The notes under the pieces are model-generated. The model was given only the letters and a program-made list of their open reading frames with translations. It did not search any database and was not told the origin of the DNA. From Acidobacteriota bacterium (GTDB taxonomy: Bacteria; Acidobacteriota; Terriglobia; Acidiferrales; UBA7541): a stretch of 64,000 nt of DNA. Within the stretch, counting starts at the first letter, position 1, and the number at the start of each line of letters is the position of its first letter. Shown one piece after another: positions 8,801-15,449 of this stretch. Made by a program: the position numbers and the translations under genes. The stretch covers positions 1 to 64,000 of the forward strand of contig QHYH01000093.1 in NCBI GenBank assembly GCA_003223215.1. Direction: 5' to 3'.

Positions 8801-10198
8801 TGCAATTCCTTCCGAAAGCATTTCGACAATCTCGTCAAAATCGGCGCGTGAGAGATTGCGGTAGGGATACGCCCGCCGCACGGATTGGAACAGTTCCTCT
8901 TCCTTCCAATCTTCCGCGGCACACATGGCCACGATTTGTTGCGCCAGAATATCCATCGGTGCTTCCGGGATGGCGATGCGGTCAAGATCGCCCTGACCAA
9001 TGGCGCGCACGAGCGCGGCGCATTCGAGCAAGTCGTCACGCGTCGTGACGAAGAACCGGCCTTTGGGAATCGCTCCGCGCCAGTGGCCAGCGCGGCCGAT
9101 GCGCTGCAGGGCCGCAGCGATGGAGCGTGGCGAACCAATCTGGCAGACCAGATCCACGCTGCCGATATCGATTCCCAGTTCGAGAGAAGCCGTGGCGACG
9201 AGCGCGCGGATCTCTGCCGCTTTCAGTTTTCTTTCCGCAGCCAACCGCAGATTGCGCGACAGACTGCCGTGATGTGCGGCGACGGCATCTTTCCCCAGGC
9301 GTTCCCCAAGATGGTGCGCCATGCGCTCCGACATACGGCGCGTATTGACAAAAATCAACGTGGAGCGATGCTCGGTGGCCAGCCGAGCGAGGCGATCGTA
9401 GATTTCGTCCCACATTTCGTTGGAGGCCACGGGGCCAAGCTCGCTGCCGGGGACTTCCACGGCCAAATCGAGTTCACGCCGATGGCCGATTTGCACGATG
9501 TGCGGCGCCGGTTGCTCCGCGCCGGTGAGAAAATCGGCCACGAGTTCGATGGGTTTCTGCGTCGCGGAGAGACCGATGCGCGGCAGCCGCTTGCCCGTCA
9601 GATGGTCGAGGCGTTCGAGCGACAGCGCCAGGTGCGCGCCGCGCTTGTCGTCCGCGACCGCGTGGATTTCGTCCACGATGACCGATTCGACGGTCCTCAG
9701 GACTTCGCGGCTTCTTGCAGCAGTCAACAAAATGTACAGGGATTCCGGCGTAGTGACCAGAATGTGCGGCGGATGCCCCAGCATGGCGCGGCGTTCGTGC
9801 GCGAGCGTGTCTCCGGTGCGCACGGCCGTGCGAATTTCCGGCATCAGCATACCGCGCTGGCCGGCGAGTTCGAGGATTTCGCCGAGTGGAACTTCCAGGT
9901 TTTTCTGAATGTCGTTGCTCAGCGCCTTGAGCGGCGACACGTAGAGAACTTCCGTGCGGTCAAGCAGTCCTCCGATAAGCGCTTTGCGCACCAGGCGATC
10001 AATACAGATCAGAAAGGCTGCCAGCGTCTTGCCCGAACCGGTCGGTGCAGAAATCAGCGCGGTTTTGCCGGCGAGGATATGCGGCCAACCTTGGAGTTGC
10101 GGCTCAGTGGGCGTGCCAAAACGGCCGACAAACCAGTCGCGGACAAGCGGATGCGCCCATTCCAAGTCAGCGGAGTTCGGTTGGGCTATGGTCGTCAT
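5876..10198 (-). CDS. lhr: Lhr-family DEAD/DEAH-box ATP-dependent helicase
   Basis: This very large protein (about 1440 residues) is an Lhr-type superfamily 2 helicase, cytoplasmic and implicated in DNA repair in other bacteria. Walker A is APTGSGKTLAAF, motif II is VDEIHAV, motif III is LSATQ, and motif VI is QRIGRAGHW, all within the first 420 residues. The remaining about 1000 residues are the Lhr winged-helix/beta-barrel and C-terminal extension typical of the long bacterial form. The ATG at 10198 places the helicase domain about 35 residues from the N-terminus. The frame stays open 28 codons further upstream, but that stretch does not look conserved. No Shine-Dalgarno precedes the ATG; instead a TATAAT lies 15 bases upstream. 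The gene is transcribed divergently from the two-component regulator at 10409. Confidence 0.92.
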   Translation of the reverse strand: MTTIAQPNSADLEWAHPLVRDWFVGRFGTPTEPQLQGWPHILAGKTALISAPTGSGKTLAAFLICIDRLVRKALIGGLLDRTEVLYVSPLKALSNDIQKNLEVPLGEILELAGQRGMLMPEIRTAVRTGDTLAHERRAMLGHPPHILVTTPESLYILLTAARSREVLRTVESVIVDEIHAVADDKRGAHLALSLERLDHLTGKRLPRIGLSATQKPIELVADFLTGAEQPAPHIVQIGHRRELDLAVEVPGSELGPVASNEMWDEIYDRLARLATEHRSTLIFVNTRRMSERMAHHLGERLGKDAVAAHHGSLSRNLRLAAERKLKAAEIRALVATASLELGIDIGSVDLVCQIGSPRSIAAALQRIGRAGHWRGAIPKGRFFVTTRDDLLECAALVRAIGQGDLDRIAIPEAPMDILAQQIVAMCAAEDWKEEELFQSVRRAYPYRNLSRADFDEIVEMLSEGIASARGRYAAYLHRDRVNGVVRARRGSRLAAITSGGAIPENSLYTVVAHPEGTIVGTVDEDFAVESLAGDVMLLGNTSWRIRRVQAGKVLVEDAAGAAPNVPFWRGEAPSRTDELSRHVSELREKIGAFVPGASSHSGTPNTDGVAAAVNWLKFECGLDQAGAEQAVEYIIGGRAVLGAVPAQATVVAERFFDESGGMQLIIHAPFGARINKAWGLALRKRFCRSFNFELQAAATDNGLNISLSEQHSFPLADVFHFLHPNSLRAVLEQAVLVSPLFTARWRWDAGRALALLRFRNGKKVPPPIQRMRADDLLSAVFPEALACQENLPEGDIAISRHPLIREVMKDVLTEALDVDGLERVIRDIVDGRTTCLAVDTPVPSQFSHEILNANPYAYLDDAPLEERRARAVEMRRVLPEAVLGEIGRLNPEAIAEVCDEAWPDVRDAEELHDALLTLTTLPATTNQELLRNNRLLAKLQESLNAWRPLFDQLFADRRAGRANMGSATYWIAAERVPAFTQIFPAARFEVSPPKLESRTVSGEDSLLSLVTGWMSHAGPVAAAQLASLLSLPVSDIDKALLRLESSGVVLRGKFSDPHSEQTEWCERRLLARIHRLTLGQLRKEIQSVTPAQFMNWQLRWQHVAPGTQLLGERGTLEAIRQVQGFEAPANSWERQILKGRIADYDPKMLDQLCLTGAVGWGRLSPHPATLEALAEGRRRVIPTSVAPITFFVREDTDWMIPRREGSEASTAGLSPDAVAVHLYLRQRGASFFADIVRDTGKLKSEVETALWELVAAGLLTADGFDNLRALIDPKRRAGQGSARSSRPRHSTGRWSLLYSGEIHDRTRALEAICWMLLRRYGIVFRELLTRETILPKWRELLITLRRLEDRGEVRGGRFVSNFLGEQFALPVAVESLRAARSQKAAAEFITVSAADPLNLVGIIVPGERVPANSGRAVAFRDGVAVPSEELTNVVRMPLAR

Positions 10199-10219
10199 CG
10201 ACGCTAGTATCGAATTATA
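10199..10219 (-). promoter_or_regulatory. Candidate lhr promoter with very short leader
   Basis: On the minus strand a perfect TATAAT occupies 10214-10219 and is followed 15 bases later by the lhr ATG. With the usual 6-8 base distance to the start point, the transcript would have a leader of only about 8-9 bases, and no Shine-Dalgarno sequence is present. No convincing -35 element sits at 17 bp; a CTGACA occurs but only 14 bp away. The -10 match is exact, the rest is inferred. Confidence 0.4.
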
Positions 10220-10372
10220 CCGTGAACGGTTGATGTCAGCAGCGGGCGGAGCTAGCGAACTCTCTCGCGACGGGTTTATCACGAGTTTCCACGCGCGTTC
10301 GGCTCCCGGAAACGCGCCGAACAGCGGTTCTGGACCGGAACGACGAAGAGCGGCTGTACCGGGCCAGGCGAT

Positions 10373-10408
10373 TGATTATTTTCCTCGCTTCTGCCGTATC
10401 ATGCTCTC
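10373..10408 (+). promoter_or_regulatory. Candidate promoter of the response-regulator operon
   Basis: TATCAT at 10397-10402 ends exactly six bases before the ATG at 10409, so the predicted transcript would begin at or next to the start codon (leaderless). No ribosome site precedes the ATG. A TTGATT about 19 bp upstream is a weak -35. The same six-base spacing is seen at the blaI-like gene (36795), which supports the reading. Confidence 0.35.
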
Positions 10409-11170
10409 ATGCGGCTACTCCTGGTGGAAGATGATGCACGGATCGCGCGGTTTGTGGCTAAAGGGCTGCGCGAACAGACCTATGCCGTGGATGTCTCCGC
10501 TACGGGCGAAGATGCGCTGTATCAGGCCGCGGTGAACACCTACGACCTGGTGATCCTCGACGTGATGATTCCCGCCCCGGACGGTTTTGCGGTGTGCCGC
10601 GAGCTCCGCAAATCCGGGCAACGCATGCCCATCTTGATGCTGACTGCTCGCGATGCCGTGGAGGACCGCATCGCTGGCCTGGATCATGGGGCGGATGACT
10701 ATTTAACGAAGCCATTCGAGTTTCGCGAACTGCTGGCGCGCCTGCGGGCGTTGTTGCGGCGCTCGGGTGAACTACGGCCAGAGAAAATCACCATCGCCGA
10801 TCTTGTGCTCGATACCGCAGCACAAACCGCCAAGCGCGCCGGCCGCAATGTGACGCTGACGGCAAAGGAATATGCGCTGCTCGAGTATCTCGCGCACAAC
10901 GCCGGCCGCGTGGTGCGCCGCGCGGAAATCGCCGAGCATGTGTGGGACGAAACGTTTGATCCGTTTTCGAATTTAATCGAAGTGTACATCAACCGCGTGC
11001 GGCGCAAGATTGACGCGGATTCGGCGAAGCCGCTGCTGCACACGCGGCGCGGCGTAGGCTACGTTCTTGGCACGGAGGCCGACCTGCCGGACGCCGATTC
11101 GAACGAAGAGAGCGCCTCTTCGCGGTCGCGGATGAGAACACCTTCTTCTATCCGCAAGAACCATGCTTGA
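10409..11170 (+). CDS. OmpR/PhoB-family response regulator
   Basis: This is a 253-residue two-component response regulator. The receiver domain carries the acidic pair in LLVEDDAR, the phospho-acceptor Asp51 in VILDVMIP, the Thr of LTARD and the Lys of LTKPFEF. The C-terminal winged helix (about 125-225) shows LTAKEYALLEYL and INRVRRKID, typical of OmpR/PhoB DNA binding to tandem repeats about 11 bp apart. A roughly 25-residue Ser/Arg-rich tail follows the domain and is unusual. The stop overlaps the sensor-kinase start by 8 bp. The efflux operon begins just after the kinase, so the pair most likely controls it, and a tandem 11-bp repeat lies at the kinase stop codon. Confidence 0.93.
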   Translation: MRLLLVEDDARIARFVAKGLREQTYAVDVSATGEDALYQAAVNTYDLVILDVMIPAPDGFAVCRELRKSGQRMPILMLTARDAVEDRIAGLDHGADDYLTKPFEFRELLARLRALLRRSGELRPEKITIADLVLDTAAQTAKRAGRNVTLTAKEYALLEYLAHNAGRVVRRAEIAEHVWDETFDPFSNLIEVYINRVRRKIDADSAKPLLHTRRGVGYVLGTEADLPDADSNEESASSRSRMRTPSSIRKNHA

Positions 11171-12635
11171 TTCCATTCGCACGCGTCTGACGCTTTGGTA
11201 CACGGGCGTGCTAGCGCTCGTTCTCGTGGTACTGTTCGTCATCACTTATCTGGTTTTTCTGCGAAGTGTCCAGGGCCGAATGGACACCGACCTCAGCGAA
11301 CTTTCCAAAGCGTTCCTGGCCACCGTCCGGGCGGAACTGGAAGATCAAACGGCACCGGACCCCTTCACGGTTGCGGTGGAAGCGGCCATTGCGGAGCATC
11401 ATTTCCGTGATCATGTCTATGCCATTCTGGACGCCAACGGCAGGCTGATCGCGAGATCCACCGAAGATGTTCCGGCAAGCTCCAGGAAGCGCGCCGATTC
11501 TGCGACTCTTCTCGAGTCGGCCTCCTTCGAGCAATTTGTCAACAGCGCCGCGGCTGCGGAACAGTTCTTCGGAATGGTTGAAGGAGGAAGAAGTGGCTAT
11601 CGCGCGTTCGCCCGGCGGTTCACCGCACAGGGAAACCCATACACGCTCGTCATCCTGCGCTCTTTGCACCCCCGGTCGGAGATGCTCGAAGAAGTGACCG
11701 AGACGTTCGCTTGGGTGATTCCGATTGCGATTTTACTTGCGAGCGGCGGCGGTTATTTCCTGGCGCGCAAAAGCCTCGCGCCGGTCGTGGCTATGAGCAG
11801 CCAGGCGGGCCGCATCGGCGCCGCAAATCTGCACGACCGGCTGGCGGTGCAAAACGAAAAGGATGAGCTGGGGCACCTGGCGCGGTCTTTTAACGGTTTA
11901 CTGGACAGGCTGGCTGAATCGTTCGACCGCCAGCGCCGCTTCATGGCCGATGCCTCGCATGAACTGCGCACGCCAGTGGCGATTCTGCGCGGGGAATCGG
12001 AAGTCGCGCTGTCGCAGCAGGCCCGGTCCGCCGAGGAATACCGCGAATCTCTCGGTGTGCTGCACCATGAGGCGGAGCGGCTCACGCGCATCGTGGAAGA
12101 TCTTTTCACTCTGACTCGCGCCGACACCGGGCAATATCCGCTCCAGCCGCGCGATTTGTACTTGGATGAACTGATCGCGGAATGCGTGCATTCGGCGCGT
12201 ACCCTCGCGCAAGCCAAGAAGATTTCGCTCACCTTCGATGGAGCGCCGGAGTCCCCGATTCATGCCGATGAATCTCTGCTGCGCCGCATGCTCCTGAATC
12301 TCTTGGACAACGCCATCAAATACACGCCGTCCTTTGGACGAATCACCGTGGCTTGCCGACGCAGCGGTCAGGAATACGCAGTCAGCATCGCGGACACGGG
12401 GATCGGCATACCCGCCGAGCTTGGGCCACGCATTTTCGAGCGTTTTTTTCGCGCCGACAAGGCGCGCTCGCGTTCCGAAAGCGACGGGGGCGGCGCCGGG
12501 CTGGGTTTGGCCATTTCGCGCTGGATAGCGGAGGCGCATCAAGGCCGGCTGGAACTTACGTGTTCCGATTCCACGGGAAGCACCTTCACCGCCTATCTCC
12601 CCCTCGATTCCGGGTGTTCTCCATCTAGTGGTTAA
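11163..12635 (+). CDS. HAMP-domain sensor histidine kinase
   Basis: This is a 490-residue inner-membrane sensor kinase. A first membrane helix (about 14-36) and a second (about 180-198) flank a periplasmic sensor region of about 140 residues. HAMP follows, then the HisKA phosphorylation site ASHELRTPVAIL. The ATPase domain shows the N box NLLDNAIKYTP, DTGIGIP, and the G2 loop GAGLGLAISRW. The layout resembles CusS/heavy-metal or envelope-stress sensors of RND operons, but no metal-binding motif stands out in the sensor region, so the ligand is unknown. It is translationally coupled to the regulator upstream, and a TolC/adaptor/RND operon starts 79 bp downstream. Confidence 0.92.
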   Translation: MLDSIRTRLTLWYTGVLALVLVVLFVITYLVFLRSVQGRMDTDLSELSKAFLATVRAELEDQTAPDPFTVAVEAAIAEHHFRDHVYAILDANGRLIARSTEDVPASSRKRADSATLLESASFEQFVNSAAAAEQFFGMVEGGRSGYRAFARRFTAQGNPYTLVILRSLHPRSEMLEEVTETFAWVIPIAILLASGGGYFLARKSLAPVVAMSSQAGRIGAANLHDRLAVQNEKDELGHLARSFNGLLDRLAESFDRQRRFMADASHELRTPVAILRGESEVALSQQARSAEEYRESLGVLHHEAERLTRIVEDLFTLTRADTGQYPLQPRDLYLDELIAECVHSARTLAQAKKISLTFDGAPESPIHADESLLRRMLLNLLDNAIKYTPSFGRITVACRRSGQEYAVSIADTGIGIPAELGPRIFERFFRADKARSRSESDGGGAGLGLAISRWIAEAHQGRLELTCSDSTGSTFTAYLPLDSGCSPSSG

Positions 12636-12654
12636 TCCTGCGTTTATCCTGGAA
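12633..12654 (+). promoter_or_regulatory. Tandem 11-bp direct repeat, candidate response-regulator site
   Basis: Two adjacent 11-bp units (12633-12643 and 12644-12654) share the core ATCCTG in the same register. OmpR/PhoB-type regulators bind direct repeats with this spacing. The repeat starts on the kinase stop codon and lies 60-80 bp before the efflux operon, the expected place for an activator site. This is inference from arrangement, not a known consensus. Confidence 0.35.
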
Positions 12655-12674
12655 TTGTTAGCCTGAATCCTCCC

Positions 12675-12689
12675 GCCCTGCGTCAGGGC
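12675..12689. repeat. 15-bp inverted repeat, also found at 38928
   Basis: GCCCTG and CAGGGC flank CGT, giving a perfect 6-bp stem with a 3-base loop in the leader of the TolC gene. The same 15 bases recur identically at 38928-38942, in another intergenic region. There is no T-tract, so it is not an obvious intrinsic terminator. Confidence 0.45.
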
Positions 12690-12714
12690 CGATCCGGCAT
12701 AGGAGTCGTGATTC

Positions 12715-14100
12715 ATGAGATCACTTGGAATCTTTGCGGTGTCGTGGCCGATAGCCGCTGTGCTGTGCCTAGGCGGTCCGGAAATCTCTGCCGCGCAAGG
12801 TACCACGAATCCGGCAGCCACTATGCCTACGGCCGCCGGCAATCCGGCTCAGTCTTCTTCGCCCGGAGCGCCGCCGCTGAAGCTGACTCTGCAGGATGCG
12901 CTTGAGCGCGCGCGGAAAAACAGCGCGCCATTTCAAGCGGCGCTCACCGATTCTGCGCTCGCCCGGCAAGATCGATTTCAGGCGGGCGCCGCGCTGCTTC
13001 CCAGTGTCACCTACATCAATCAAGCGTGGTACACCCAAGCCAGGGAGAACGGTGTCGTTTTTATTGCCAACAACGCGGTGCACGAATACGTCAGCCAGGG
13101 AAACATACATGAGTCGCTGGACCTTGCGAGCGTGTCGAGCTTTCGTCGCGCCTCCGCGCTTGCGGCCGTCGCCAAGGCGCGAGCGGAAATCGCCGCGCGC
13201 GGCCTCGTGGTAACCGTAGTCCAGGATTATTACGCTGTTGCGGCGGCTCAGCAAAAACTGCTTTCCGCGCAAAAAACAGCGGACGAAGGCGATCGCTTCT
13301 TCAAGCTAACGCAAGACCTGGAGCATGGCGGCGAAGTGGCGCATTCCGACGTGATCAAGGCCGAATTGCAGGCGCAGGACCGCCGCCGGGCCTTGCAAGA
13401 AGCGCAATTGGCGCTGCTCAATACGCGGCTGGATCTGGCGGTGCTGATTTTTCCAGATTTCAACGAAAACTTTGAATTGACCGACGATCTGCACGCGCCG
13501 GCGCCGTTGCCGACGCTCGGCGAGGTGCAGCAGCAAGCCGCGCAGAATAATCCTGACGTTCGGGCGGCGCTTGAAACTGTCCGGGCCGCGGGATTTGACG
13601 TGACCAGCGCGCGCGCGGGTTATTTGCCCTCGCTGAGTTTTGACTACTGGTATGGCATCGATGCGCCGCAGTTTGCCGTGAATGGGACGAACGGGGTTTC
13701 CAATTTAGGCGCGTCCATCCTCGGCACGCTGAATATCCCCATCTGGAACTGGGGAGCGACGCAAAGCCGCGTCAAGCAAGCCGAACTGCGGCGTGCGCAG
13801 GCTCAGCGGGAGGTTTCTCTTGCGCAGCGCAGGCTGCTGGCGGAAATCAAGTCGCTTTACTCGGAAGCGGAAACCGCGATGAACGAACTTGGCGGCCTAG
13901 GCCGCTCCGCGGAGCTGGCGGAAGAGAGCCTGCGGCTGACCACGCTTCGCTACAAGGGCGGGGAAGCCACCGTGCTCGAAGTGGTGGATGCGCAGACCAC
14001 CTATGCGCAGTCAAACGCCGCTTATCAGGACGGTGCGGTGCGTTACCGCGCGGCTTTGGCGAATTTGCAAACTTTAACGGGAGTGCTGACAGCTCCATGA
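12715..14100 (+). CDS. TolC-family outer membrane efflux protein
   Basis: This is a 461-residue outer-membrane channel component of a tripartite efflux pump. A signal peptide is visible (hydrophobic to about residue 27, then an Ala/Gln cleavage region). It is followed by a Pro/Ala-rich linker and two OEP repeats made of long Ala/Gln/Glu coiled-coil helices (for example ALAAVAKARAEIAARG and RYKGGEATVLEVVDAQ). The tail YRAALANLQTLTG matches the end of the family. The stop overlaps the adaptor start (ATGA), so channel, adaptor and pump are made together. The upstream two-component system probably controls transcription. Confidence 0.9.
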   Translation: MRSLGIFAVSWPIAAVLCLGGPEISAAQGTTNPAATMPTAAGNPAQSSSPGAPPLKLTLQDALERARKNSAPFQAALTDSALARQDRFQAGAALLPSVTYINQAWYTQARENGVVFIANNAVHEYVSQGNIHESLDLASVSSFRRASALAAVAKARAEIAARGLVVTVVQDYYAVAAAQQKLLSAQKTADEGDRFFKLTQDLEHGGEVAHSDVIKAELQAQDRRRALQEAQLALLNTRLDLAVLIFPDFNENFELTDDLHAPAPLPTLGEVQQQAAQNNPDVRAALETVRAAGFDVTSARAGYLPSLSFDYWYGIDAPQFAVNGTNGVSNLGASILGTLNIPIWNWGATQSRVKQAELRRAQAQREVSLAQRRLLAEIKSLYSEAETAMNELGGLGRSAELAEESLRLTTLRYKGGEATVLEVVDAQTTYAQSNAAYQDGAVRYRAALANLQTLTGVLTAP

Positions 14101-15443
14101 AACACACCATACATCCCGACGTCGTTCGGCCCAGGCGACGGGCCTGGCTTCCCCTAACCATTGCTCCGCTGCTGGTCTCCGCCGGCTGTAGCAAACAGGA
14201 GGCGGACAAAGAGCCGGTGGTCAGCGTGCAGACCGCTCCGGCCCAGCGCGCAACCATTTCGCAGACCGTTTCGGCCGAAGCGGTGATCTACCCGCTCGAG
14301 CAAGCCACGATTTCGCCAAAAATTACTGCGCCAATTACCGAATTCAAGGTGCAGCGCGGGAGCCGCGTGAAAAAAGGGCAACTGTTGGTCATCCTGGAAA
14401 ACAAGGACCTCGCGGGCCAGGCTGAAGCGAGCCAAGGCACCTTCGAACAGGCTGATGCCAGCTACACGACGTCAGTGGATGCAACCATTCCGCAACAGCT
14501 GCAAAAAGCGCAGCTCGATGCAGACGCCGCAAAAGCAGCGTATGAGGCCCAGCTTCGGGTATACAACAGCCGTAAGGAACTGTTCGACCAGGGCGCGCTT
14601 CCCCAACGCGACCTGGATTCCGCCGCAGTTGCCCTAGCGCAGGCGCGCGGCGCAAATGAAGTGGCCCAAAAGCAGCTGGCGGACTTGCAGCGGCTGGGGA
14701 AGGAACAAGCAATAAAGTCGGCCCACGGCTCGCGCTTGTCAGCGGAAGGCACCATGCTTAGTGCCGAAGCGCAGCTCAGTTACTCCAGGATTCGAAGCCC
14801 CATTGATGGGGTCGTTACCGATCGGCCTCTCTACGCCGGCGATCTTGCGACTGCGAATCAGGCCATCCTTACGGTGATGAATCTGAGCCGGTTAATCGCC
14901 AAATCGCACATCCCGCAAACCCAGGCCGCAACGCTCAAAGTGGGGGACGCTGCGCAATTAAAGGCGCCGGGACTCGATGAACCTGTGAACGGCAAAGTGA
15001 CTCTCGTGAGTCCCGCTCTGGATCCTGGAAGCACCACGATTGAAGTCTGGGTCGAAGCCTCCAAGCCGAATCCTGCCTTGAAGCCCGGCATGACCGTGCA
15101 GCTTGCAATGACTTCGAAGACCGTCAAAGACGCCATCGTCGTGCCGGCCAACGCCGTCTTCAAGAATCCAGAAGGCCAGGCCGACTACGTGGTGATCGCC
15201 GGCGCGGACCAGAAGGCGCATTGGCAGACGGTCGAACTCGGTGTGCGAAATGCGGACAACGTGCAAGTCGTCACAGGCTTAAATGCCGGGGCTCCGGTTA
15301 TCACTTCCGGCGGATACGCGCTGCCGGACAACACCAAAATCAAAATCCAAGCACCCGAAGAGCAAGCCAAAGGGGACGAGAAAGCAGACAAAGCCGGCGA
15401 TTCCTCAAAATCTGGCGCCAAAGAGAAAGACGACAAGGACTAG
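14097..15443 (+). CDS. RND efflux periplasmic adaptor (HlyD/MFP family)
   Basis: This 448-residue membrane fusion protein links the inner-membrane RND pump to the TolC channel. After a basic N-terminus and hydrophobic stretch there is a possible lipoprotein signal ending SAGC, although the Ser at -3 is not ideal. The barrel-sandwich half motifs are ITEFKVQRGSRVKKGQLL and SYSRIRSPIDGVVTDR, with a long alpha-hairpin between them. The beta-barrel and membrane-proximal domains follow, and the tail is strongly Lys/Glu/Asp-rich. It overlaps the TolC gene by 4 bp and precedes the pump gene by 6 bp. Confidence 0.9.
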   Translation: MKHTIHPDVVRPRRRAWLPLTIAPLLVSAGCSKQEADKEPVVSVQTAPAQRATISQTVSAEAVIYPLEQATISPKITAPITEFKVQRGSRVKKGQLLVILENKDLAGQAEASQGTFEQADASYTTSVDATIPQQLQKAQLDADAAKAAYEAQLRVYNSRKELFDQGALPQRDLDSAAVALAQARGANEVAQKQLADLQRLGKEQAIKSAHGSRLSAEGTMLSAEAQLSYSRIRSPIDGVVTDRPLYAGDLATANQAILTVMNLSRLIAKSHIPQTQAATLKVGDAAQLKAPGLDEPVNGKVTLVSPALDPGSTTIEVWVEASKPNPALKPGMTVQLAMTSKTVKDAIVVPANAVFKNPEGQADYVVIAGADQKAHWQTVELGVRNADNVQVVTGLNAGAPVITSGGYALPDNTKIKIQAPEEQAKGDEKADKAGDSSKSGAKEKDDKD

Positions 15444-15449
15444 AACCGC

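Noticed and set aside
7379-8851. 490-codon plus-strand open frame
   Set aside because: It is antisense to the helicase core, and its text has no family motif. GC-rich coding DNA commonly leaves long antisense frames open. The same reasoning excludes 8885-10207.
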